From NCBI GenBank assembly GCA_938030645.1, contig CALHHQ010000152.1, forward strand, positions 1 through 5,125: 5,125 nt of DNA, given 5' to 3'. The notes beneath the pieces were generated by a model. The model was not told the origin of the DNA and ran no database searches. It worked only from the letters and a program-made list of their open reading frames with translations. This document shows positions 1-5,083 of the stretch, piece by piece (position 1 is the stretch's first letter; every line of letters starts with the position of its first letter). Source of the stretch: an uncultured Rhizobiaceae group bacterium (lineage in GTDB: Bacteria > Pseudomonadota > Alphaproteobacteria > Rhizobiales > Rhizobiaceae). Made by a program: the position numbers and the translations under genes.

Positions 1-222
1 CAACTAGCTAATCAAACGCGGGCTCATCTATCTCCGATAAATCTTTCCCCCTAAGGGCGTATACGGTATTAGCACACATTTCTATGTGTTGTTCCGTAGA
101 GATAGGTAGATTCCCACGTGTTACTCACCCGTCTGCCACTCCCTCCGAAGAGGGCGTTCGACTTGCATGTGTTAAGCCTGCCGCCAGCGTTCGTTCTGAG
201 CCAGGATCAAACTCTCAGGTTT
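1..222 (-). rRNA. rrs: 16S ribosomal RNA, 5' portion (partial at window edge)
   Basis: The reverse complement shows the universal 5' start of bacterial 16S rRNA (AGAGTTTGATCCTGGCTCAG at 197-216), then the conserved GAACGCTGGCGGCAGGC and AACACATGCAAGTCGAACG. The V1 hairpin is short, with CCCTC and GAGGG closing a UUCG loop, as in many Alphaproteobacteria. The conserved GTGGCAGACGGGTGAGTAAC follows, then a V2 hairpin with ACACAT and ATGTGT arms. The window edge falls within the conserved TTAGCTAGTTG, so only about 222 of roughly 1480 nt are present. The mature 5' end is placed near 222 by analogy and could be off by a few bases. The sequence resembles Hyphomicrobiales 16S from memory; the genus is not settled. 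The product is the RNA of the 30S subunit. Confidence 0.97.
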
Positions 223-230
223 GATCTGAG
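205..230 (-). repeat. Inverted repeats spanning the pre-16S/16S boundary
   Basis: An 8-bp perfect inverted repeat, GATCAAAC (205-212) and GTTTGATC (219-226), has a 6-nt loop. It pairs leader bases with the first bases of mature 16S rRNA. A competing hairpin uses CTCAG (214-218) and CTGAG (226-230). The CUGAG strand of mature 16S helix 1 is part of both, so the leader could hold the 16S 5' end in a non-mature fold before processing. The repeats are seen directly; the folding role is inferred. Confidence 0.6.
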
Positions 231-260
231 ATTTGTTCCGGCTAAATCCTTCAGCCCGAA

Positions 261-276
261 CCCTACCGAAGTAAGG
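261..276 (-). other. UUCG-capped leader hairpin, 16S-proximal
   Basis: On the transcript, CCUUAC and GUAGGG (one G-U pair) enclose a UUCG loop closed by a C-G pair, the C(UUCG)G form known as an especially stable tetraloop. The arms are 271-276 and 261-266. No U-run follows on the rrn strand, so it is a structural or processing hairpin and not a terminator. An outer 6-bp repeat (CTTCAG 249-254, CTGAAG 288-293) encloses it and could extend the stem. Confidence 0.6.
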
Positions 277-302
277 CACTCAATGGACTGAAGTGGTCAC
301 GC

Positions 303-322
303 TTCCGATCCGAAGATCGGAA
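303..322 (-). other. UUCG-capped leader hairpin, distal
   Basis: A perfect 8-bp stem, TTCCGATC (303-310) and GATCGGAA (315-322), encloses CGAA on the plus strand, which is UUCG on the rrn transcript and is again closed by a C-G pair. It lies about 80 nt before mature 16S. No U-run follows it in the rrn direction. It probably folds co-transcriptionally in the pre-16S leader, perhaps to guide processing or assembly. Confidence 0.65.
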
Positions 323-382
323 TTTGTTATTGCCCAAACCCGGCTGGGTTGAACAACAACGAATTGACGAGAACATTATTTA

Positions 383-390
383 AACACACC
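383..390 (-). promoter_or_regulatory. boxC-like motif in rrn leader
   Basis: The rrn strand reads GGTGTGTT, which matches the enterobacterial rrn leader boxC (GGTGTGTG) at seven of eight positions. It lies downstream of boxA in the transcript, as boxC does in E. coli. The motif is short and of uncertain function, so this is a positional and sequence resemblance only. Confidence 0.35.
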
Positions 391-435
391 TAGAAAACTG
401 AATAAATTCAATCTTCTGGTATTTGTAACATTCTC

Positions 436-526
436 GAAAAACGTGTCCGCCGAAGTCTCGTATGGTTTCGCAACAGCAAAAGGAAATGCTGTTGAAACCG
501 GCAGAACTTCGCCGCCCACGTTTCTC
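436..526 (-). other. Long imperfect hairpin in rrn leader
   Basis: Nested arms pair in register over about 90 nt. The loop is 479-486. CAACAGCA (471-478) pairs with TGCTGTTG (487-494). GGTTT (464-468) pairs with AAACC (495-499) after a 2-nt bulge. CGAAGT (451-456) pairs with ACTTCG (506-511) beyond a 7/6-nt internal loop. After single and double mismatches, AAACGTG (439-445) pairs with CACGTTT (517-523), with a further AG/CT extension. It lies just downstream of boxA in the rrn transcript. A leader stem of this size may be an RNase III target or a co-transcriptional folding domain; its role is inferred. Confidence 0.65.
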
Positions 527-542
527 TTTCTTCATATTCAAT

Positions 543-572
543 TGTCAAAGAGCCAAAACCATAGAGGTTTTG
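543..572 (-). promoter_or_regulatory. rrn antitermination site, boxB hairpin plus boxA
   Basis: The rrn strand carries GGCTCTTTGACA (554-543), a close match to the bacterial rrn boxA. BoxA RNA is bound by NusB-NusE(S10) and makes RNA polymerase resistant to Rho-dependent termination while it transcribes rRNA. Just 5' of it is a hairpin of CAAAACC and GGTTTTG (554-560 and 566-572 on the plus strand) with a 5-nt loop, in the place of boxB; the stem shares one base with boxA. The order boxB then boxA is that of E. coli rrn leaders. The boxA call is strong; the boxB label rests on position and shape. Confidence 0.8.
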
Positions 573-716
573 TTCGACCCGATGAGAAACTGCCAAAGCA
601 AATCGCTTACCAAATCTAAGGTAGGTTTTCGCTAATGCGACGCCTTTCCGGGGTGAACGTTTCGGCAACCAGTGGAGCGCTCAAGGCGCTGCGTCGTTTG
701 CGTCGTCGTTGGGCGG

Positions 717-745
717 GTTATAGGCTGGGATTTTATCCCCGTCAA
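717..745 (-). promoter_or_regulatory. rrn promoter (sigma70-type)
   Basis: On the minus strand, -35 TTGACG (740-745) and -10 TATAAC (717-722) are separated by exactly 17 bp. The discriminator that follows is CCGCCC (711-716), GC-rich as expected for promoters under growth-rate and ppGpp control. Transcription should begin near 710. The spacer contains a symmetric element, GGGAT-TTT-ATCCC (727-739). This is the best promoter match in the window and lies correctly for driving the 16S gene about 490 nt downstream. Confidence 0.85.
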
Positions 746-750
746 CAAGG

Positions 751-775
751 TTTTTTACTTTTTTGAACTTTTTTT
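751..775 (-). promoter_or_regulatory. rrn UP element (A-tracts upstream of -35)
   Basis: Three A-tracts on the rrn strand, of 6, 6 and 7 bases (751-756, 759-764, 769-775), occupy about -41 to -65 relative to the predicted start. That is the window contacted by the C-terminal domain of the RNA polymerase alpha subunit. Their centres are about 8 and 10.5 bp apart, close to helical phasing, which would also bend the DNA. The composition and position are seen directly; the stimulating role follows from other rrn promoters. Confidence 0.7.
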
Positions 776-971
776 CAAGAAAACCTTCAGATCGACTGTC
801 GCCACTTCAAAACCCTATATTTCAATGGGTTTTGACCACTTGCTGCACTATATAGGGGTTCACAATCAGCGTACAAGCTCCTTCATTATTCGCCCAAACT
901 GGGCATATTGCTATTCTTGTCCTATTTGGGCTTTATTACGCGTGTAATTCGCGCTGACAATTGTCCGTTTT
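776..971. promoter_or_regulatory. Divergent intergenic region between rrn promoter and peptidase gene
   Basis: No credible gene lies here. It contains a 9-bp inverted repeat (TCAAAACCC 807-815, GGGTTTTGA 827-835), an overlapping 8-bp repeat (CCCTATAT 813-820, ATATAGGG 850-857), a repeat GCCCAAA (892-898) and TTTGGGC (925-931) that competes with GCCCA/TGGGC (892-896/900-904), a CGCG pair 7 bp apart (939-942, 950-953) and the palindrome GACAATTGTC (956-965). I see no convincing -35/-10 pair for the peptidase gene. Weak minus-strand possibilities for an extra rrn promoter are TTGTAC with TATAGT (871-876, 847-852; 18 bp) and TTGTCA with TAATAA (955-960, 933-938; 16 bp). Confidence 0.5.
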
Positions 972-975
972 GGAG
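972..975 (+). promoter_or_regulatory. Ribosome binding site deciding the peptidase start
   Basis: GGAG lies 5 nt before a TTG codon at 981 and 14 nt before an in-frame ATG at 990. The spacing favours the TTG; the ATG would be unusually distant. Only three residues depend on the choice. Confidence 0.5.
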
Positions 976-980
976 ACCCT

Positions 981-2984
981 TTGATTGCTATGCAGCAACG
1001 CGCTTCACATAAAGCAGCGACCAATGGCTATGACAAAGCCAGTCAGACGCTCGGCTTAGAACCAGCTCTTATAAGCGGAAATGGCAGACGCGCTCCTGAT
1101 AAACGCAAAGTGAGCCTGCGTTGGATGAGTGGTTCCGTTTTGACCGGTTTCACATCTGCACTTCTTATGGGCGGCGCATTATATGCAGCTCTGGATGGAC
1201 GCCAGCAATTGGCAGAACCTGCAAGTCTTCTTGAAAACCTGATTAGTCAATCTGGAAACAGTCAGCAGGCATTGTTGGGCGATAGGCCCGTTGCAATCGT
1301 TGCGCTCAAGCCCGCCAATGAAAAGGTGATGCAAGTTCCAACGGTCACGCGTGTTGGCGACAGCAATGTTATTCGCAAGCGTCCGTTTGCATATGCATCA
1401 GCCCCCCTGGCCATCGCATCCAAACGCAAAGTCAATTATCCGGCTTTCAATCCACTTAACGTCTTTCGCTCTTCGCGCAGCGACAAGGTGAAAGCGTCCA
1501 GTGATGTGATCTACAGTGCAGATATTGAAAGCGAAGTGCGTTTGAAAACAGGCTCCTTCCCTCTCGACACTGCAAAATATGACACTTCGACCGAGATTTC
1601 CACATTTGAGGCAGAGGCCATTGTCCGCCAAGCAATGGTGTCGCTCGAAGAAGGCGGCATTCAGGTCGCTGCTCTTCCCTATATCGACACGTCCCGCTTT
1701 GAATTAAAGCAGGAAGACATTGCGCCCACGTCAGGCCTCAACATTCGCATCGTCAATGAAAACGTTTCATCGATGTTGCCGATTGACGACGACGATCCTT
1801 CTCTCCGTCTATTCGATGAAGAAGTGATTACGGTGCCACCCAAACAAACACTGACGCAGGCCTTAAAGTCGTTAGACCTTCAGCCAGCAACTTTAAGCGC
1901 TATGCAAACTGCGTTGATTGGTGAACTTGGAACGAAAGCACTGCCGAAAGGCACAAAATTGCGCGTCGCTTGGGAACGCCCAAAAGGCGATCAAACCGCT
2001 TCAATCAAAATTGCGCGTCGCATCAGTGTTTATCGTGCGGGGCAGCACCTCAAAAGTGTTGCCTTAAACGATGAGGAAAAAGTCGTATGGGCCACTGAAC
2101 CTGCCATAATTGCCGCCGTTGAAGAAACGCCCAAGACAGAGAAAGTTATTCAAACCGTTTCACGCTCAAACCTACCCAATATATATGACGGCATTTATAG
2201 AGCGGCGCTTTCTCAAGGATTGGACAAAGAACAGTCTAAACGGATCATCCGAACCGTCGCATTCGATGTGGACTTCCGCGCAAAATCCAAACCCAATGAT
2301 GATCTCGAAGTCTTCTACTCTTTGAACGAAGGGGAAACCGAAGCCACATCAGAGTCCGAGATACTCTATATTGGCCTGACGCTTGGTGGCACCAAGCGCA
2401 CATATTACCGTTACAAAGCGGGCGATGATGGCTCGGTTGACTATTATGACGAGAACGGAAAAAGCGCGAAGAAATTTCTGCTCCGCAAACCCGTCCCAAA
2501 TGGAAAGTTCAGATCACCGTTCGGGCCGCGCCGTCATCCGATCTCCCGCCGCGTAAAAATGCACCAAGGCGTCGATTTTTCTGCGCCCCGTGGAACACCC
2601 ATTATTTCAGCTGGCAATGGCGTTGTTGAGAAATCAGGTTGGGCTGGCGGTTATGGCCGACAATTAATCATTCGTCACGCCAACGGATATAAAACGTCTT
2701 ACAATCACATGCACCGCTTTGCGCGTGGCATGAAACCCGGCGCAAGAGTTCGTTTGGGACAAATTATCGGGCAAGTTGGCTCCACAGGTTACTCCACTGG
2801 TCCGCACCTCCATTACGAAGTGATTGTGAATGGCAATAAAGTGAACCCGATGAAAATTCGTCTTCCCCAAGGACGCGCTTTAAAAGGCAACACGTTGAAA
2901 GCTTTCATTCGTGAAAGAGATCGCATCAATGCTTTGGTCGAACGTGGGCGCAATGGCGACACAAAAGTCGCTGCATTGAACTAG
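981..2984 (+). CDS. Membrane-anchored M23 family metallopeptidase (MepM-like peptidoglycan endopeptidase)
   Basis: This 667-residue protein is probably a periplasmic, inner-membrane-anchored peptidoglycan hydrolase that cleaves peptide cross-links so new wall material can be inserted. A basic cytoplasmic N-terminus (1-50) precedes one membrane segment (about 51-71). A low-complexity linker follows (72-260), then a LysM/OapA-like segment (about 270-330) and a Csd3/MepM-type second domain (about 398-480, with FDVDFRAKSKPNDDLEVFYS). The M23 catalytic domain spans about 508-630. Its key residues are intact: zinc ligands H528 and D532 in HQGVD and H611 in HLH, plus H609 and H576 (YNHMH) as the likely catalytic histidines. 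A basic tail (632-667) ends the protein. This layout and the N-terminal GLEPAL...GRRAPDKR region recall rhizobial M23 proteins, from memory. TTG at 981 fits the GGAG spacing better than ATG at 990. The gene is divergent from rrn and its stop lies 2 bp from the exporter's stop. The family is sure; the exact bond cut is not. Confidence 0.92.
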   Translation: MIAMQQRASHKAATNGYDKASQTLGLEPALISGNGRRAPDKRKVSLRWMSGSVLTGFTSALLMGGALYAALDGRQQLAEPASLLENLISQSGNSQQALLGDRPVAIVALKPANEKVMQVPTVTRVGDSNVIRKRPFAYASAPLAIASKRKVNYPAFNPLNVFRSSRSDKVKASSDVIYSADIESEVRLKTGSFPLDTAKYDTSTEISTFEAEAIVRQAMVSLEEGGIQVAALPYIDTSRFELKQEDIAPTSGLNIRIVNENVSSMLPIDDDDPSLRLFDEEVITVPPKQTLTQALKSLDLQPATLSAMQTALIGELGTKALPKGTKLRVAWERPKGDQTASIKIARRISVYRAGQHLKSVALNDEEKVVWATEPAIIAAVEETPKTEKVIQTVSRSNLPNIYDGIYRAALSQGLDKEQSKRIIRTVAFDVDFRAKSKPNDDLEVFYSLNEGETEATSESEILYIGLTLGGTKRTYYRYKAGDDGSVDYYDENGKSAKKFLLRKPVPNGKFRSPFGPRRHPISRRVKMHQGVDFSAPRGTPIISAGNGVVEKSGWAGGYGRQLIIRHANGYKTSYNHMHRFARGMKPGARVRLGQIIGQVGSTGYSTGPHLHYEVIVNGNKVNPMKIRLPQGRALKGNTLKAFIRERDRINALVERGRNGDTKVAALN

Positions 2985-2986
2985 AC

Positions 2987-4495
2987 TTAGGCCTCTTTCT
3001 GGGTCCAAAATCCCACAGCCGATGCAATCACCGACAGCACCGCCATAACCAAACACATGGCAATCACGGCATGGTTCATAGCAACCGACTGCAAATCCAC
3101 CAATGAGACTTGGTAAAGCGCGCCCTGCAATCGCTCACCAAACCCCGCATCAATCATCCGGTCTTGAATGTCGGATGGAAAATCACTTCCACGGATCACC
3201 AATTGATAAACGTATGCGACAAACGCTCCCAATCCCGTAACTGCAAATAGAAACGACACGCGCGCTACCATATTGTTGATACCCGAGCCCGCCCCCGTTT
3301 TTTCTTCAGGCACAGAATTCACAACCGCAACAGCGATAGTGGATCCCATAAGACCGATGCCCAACCCCATTGTTGCAAAACCGGGCAACAACCAGAACCA
3401 AAAGTCTTGCTTCACGATGGCCCAAGCAATCACCAAACACCCTAGCGCGTAGATAAGAGACCCGATGGTCAGCATCGGCCTTGTTCCAAACCGATCCACC
3501 AGCCGGCCAGCAAAAGGCGACAATATGGTGATCAACAATGAGAAAGGCAGGAACATCGACCCCGCGTAAGTTGGCGGTAAATTCCACGCAACGATAATCA
3601 ACATGGGAATGAAGAATGTGACAGCACCCATACAGGTCCAAATCAACAATGTGACTATATTTGCGCCTGCAAATCGTTTCATTGCGAACAGTCTCATATC
3701 AATCATCGCATTCTCGGTGCGCAATTCCCACCAGATCGCCAGCAGTGATACCAGAACACCGACCACAATGAGACTGCAAGCCAATTGAGCATTTCCACTT
3801 TCACCCATGAAAGTGAGGCCCGTTGCCAACGCGCCCATGCCAATCGTCAAAATTGCGCCTCCCGACCAATCCAAAGATCCAATTCCACCTGTCGATTTCG
3901 GTCGGTCAGACGGAACCATTTTGATCAGCACAATTAACGCAATCAAACCAATGGGAACATTGAACGCAAAAATCCAGCGCCACGACTCGCCGCCGCCATA
4001 TGTCAAAAGCAAACCCCCGAAAAACGGCCCCATCGCTGTGGTGATGGATGAAGAAGCCACCCATATTCCCATCGCTTGTCCACGTTCTTCGCGCGGCGTG
4101 TTGCGCGCAATCAGTGCCATGCTGCCCGGCAACATGATGGCTGCTCCAAGACCTTGGAGCGCACGAAACACAATCAAGCTTTTAGTGTCCCACGCAAATG
4201 CGCAGGCTATCGAGGTGACAATGAAAATAAGAACACCGACAGCAAAGACACGTTTCACGCCCAGTTTATCGCCAAGCCCCCCGCCCAAGAGAATGAATGC
4301 AGACATGATCAAGACGTAGGAGTTTGAAATCCATTGAGCCGCTGAAAACCCCGCATCAAGCGAAGCTCTGATCTGCGGCAACGCAATAGCGACAATAGTG
4401 CCATCAATGAATCCCATCGCGCTTGCCAGAAACGCGACGATAATGACGTATTTGCGTTTTTCAGGCGGGCAATAATGATCAGATGGGGCGTTCAT
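2987..4495 (-). CDS. MFS transporter, DHA2 (EmrB/QacA-type) drug:H+ antiporter
   Basis: This 502-residue inner-membrane protein should export small, often hydrophobic compounds in exchange for protons. About 14 hydrophobic helices can be laid out (roughly from 16, 54, 83, 107, 142, 173, 211, 237, 278, 310, 339, 366, 408 and 473), as in the 14-helix DHA2 group. Motifs are clear: FIDGTIVAIALP in helix 1 (D31), motif A GGLGDKLGVKR (72-82) and a second copy GRLVDRFGTRP (330-340), motif B FRALQGLGAA (R111), and antiporter motif C GPFFGG (156-161) followed by WRWIFAFNVPIG. A polar loop of about 40 residues lies between helices 13 and 14. No EmrA-type adaptor or TetR-like regulator is visible in the window. 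The ATG abuts the methyltransferase TAG with no Shine-Dalgarno sequence, so translation probably depends on reinitiation. Length is normal for the family; substrate unknown. Confidence 0.92.
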   Translation of the reverse strand: MNAPSDHYCPPEKRKYVIIVAFLASAMGFIDGTIVAIALPQIRASLDAGFSAAQWISNSYVLIMSAFILLGGGLGDKLGVKRVFAVGVLIFIVTSIACAFAWDTKSLIVFRALQGLGAAIMLPGSMALIARNTPREERGQAMGIWVASSSITTAMGPFFGGLLLTYGGGESWRWIFAFNVPIGLIALIVLIKMVPSDRPKSTGGIGSLDWSGGAILTIGMGALATGLTFMGESGNAQLACSLIVVGVLVSLLAIWWELRTENAMIDMRLFAMKRFAGANIVTLLIWTCMGAVTFFIPMLIIVAWNLPPTYAGSMFLPFSLLITILSPFAGRLVDRFGTRPMLTIGSLIYALGCLVIAWAIVKQDFWFWLLPGFATMGLGIGLMGSTIAVAVVNSVPEEKTGAGSGINNMVARVSFLFAVTGLGAFVAYVYQLVIRGSDFPSDIQDRMIDAGFGERLQGALYQVSLVDLQSVAMNHAVIAMCLVMAVLSVIASAVGFWTQKEA

Positions 4496-4498
4496 CTA
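4493..4498 (-). promoter_or_regulatory. Abutting stop/start junction (TAG-ATG) coupling methyltransferase and exporter
   Basis: Read on the minus strand, the TAG stop of the methyltransferase (4496-4498) is followed without a gap by the ATG of the exporter (4493-4495). The preceding bases (CAGAAACCAAAAACC) lack a GGAG-like sequence. A terminating ribosome would sit on the next start, the usual arrangement for coupled reinitiation, and the two genes are almost surely one transcript. Confidence 0.75.
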
Positions 4499-5083
4499 GG
4501 TTTTTGGTTTCTGACCAATCGCCCAAGCCACAAGCGGAACATTGTCGTCATGTTCCAAACTGTGGTTGGCCTCATCATAGCGCACCCATTTGTCGAGGTT
4601 TGCATCCAAACAATCGCGATTGCCCCAATGGTTTGAGCGAATAGACTTTGGGTCAAACCCACATTCTTCTAGAAAATATTTCAGGCCAGTTGCGTTCCAC
4701 CGTCGACAATCGATCGGGTGTGGGTGATGCCGCACCATAAAAGGAACGGTCAGTAAAAAATAGCCGCCGGGTCGCAACGCATCGAGAATATTTTGCGTTG
4801 CTCGGTAAGGATATTTCAAATGTTCCCAAACTTGCTCCGCAAAGATGATATCGTACTGACCTTCTGGCGCAGCCTCGCAAATATCATGTTCGGGGTAAAA
4901 TGAGTTTGCATAGGACTTGAACGGGAAACGGCCCCACTTCTTGCCAGAGATTTCAAAAGCGTCGAGCGTGTCGAAGCCAATGTCAGACACCCAGCTTTCT
5001 GTTTCCGCATGCATAACAACGCGCAACCAATCCGACGGTTTTCCCAAAATCTCACTCCAGGGGTTCAATCCAACCATTCCCAC
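4496..5083 (-). CDS. Class I SAM-dependent methyltransferase (Methyltransf_11-like)
   Basis: This is a 195-residue soluble protein, probably cytoplasmic, that should transfer a methyl group from S-adenosylmethionine to a small molecule or glycan. Visible features are LDAFEISG (40-47) in the place of motif I, an acidic turn PEHDIC (64-69), the post-I/II strand YDIIFAEQVWEHL (77-89) with the EH pair typical of Methyltransf_11, and LRPGGYFLLTVPF (103-115). A histidine-rich segment (RHHPHPIDCRRW, 118-129) and the C-terminal LVAWAIGQK strand follow. Motif I lacks the usual GxGxG loop and reads EISG; I recall related proteins with this variant, so it need not be dead. GTG at 5083 follows an in-frame TAA directly; ATG at 5077 is equally possible and neither has a clear Shine-Dalgarno. 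It is the first gene before the exporter. Substrate unknown. Confidence 0.82.
   Translation of the reverse strand: MGMVGLNPWSEILGKPSDWLRVVMHAETESWVSDIGFDTLDAFEISGKKWGRFPFKSYANSFYPEHDICEAAPEGQYDIIFAEQVWEHLKYPYRATQNILDALRPGGYFLLTVPFMVRHHPHPIDCRRWNATGLKYFLEECGFDPKSIRSNHWGNRDCLDANLDKWVRYDEANHSLEHDDNVPLVAWAIGQKPKT

Larger units (their letters stand above)
223..710 (-). other. rrn operon transcribed leader (pre-16S 5' leader)
   Basis: This gene-free stretch lies between the predicted rrn transcription start (about 710) and the mature 16S 5' end (about 222), giving a leader of about 490 nt. In transcript order it holds a small dyad (arms 686-690 and 676-680), the boxB-boxA site (572-543), a long imperfect hairpin (526-436), an AT-rich segment with a 5-bp dyad (399-403/406-410), a boxC-like motif (390-383), a hairpin with arms 337-341 and 346-350, a UUCG hairpin (322-303), a second UUCG hairpin (276-261) and an inverted repeat at the 16S boundary (226-205). 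Such leaders carry antitermination signals and the 5' strand of the RNase III processing stem; the matching 3' strand lies beyond the window. Short open frames on either strand here look spurious. Confidence 0.85.

Noticed and set aside
303..322. Hairpin as an intrinsic terminator
   Set aside because: In the rrn direction it is followed by GCGTGACC and not a U-run, and the plus strand has no gene ending there.
408..668. 86-residue minus-strand open frame
   Set aside because: It lies inside the rrn leader over boxA and the long hairpin, and its residues are those of structured RNA read as codons.
832..856. TTGACC and TATAGG as a plus-strand promoter for the peptidase
   Set aside because: The spacing is 13 bp (11 bp to TATATA), too short for a sigma70 promoter.
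672..947. 91-residue plus-strand open frame
   Set aside because: It runs across the rrn promoter and UP element, has no ribosome binding site, a tract-derived FF/KK composition and no recognisable domain.
933..960. TTGTCA and TAATAA as a second rrn promoter on the minus strand
   Set aside because: The hexamers are weak and the spacer 16 bp; the promoter at 717-745 is far better. Kept only as a possibility.
3306..3641. 111-residue minus-strand open frame in another phase
   Set aside because: It is a shadow of the exporter's transmembrane region.
3807..4319. 170-residue plus-strand open frame
   Set aside because: It is antisense to the exporter, whose motifs A, B and C lie in the other frame; the proline- and lysine-rich translation matches no family.
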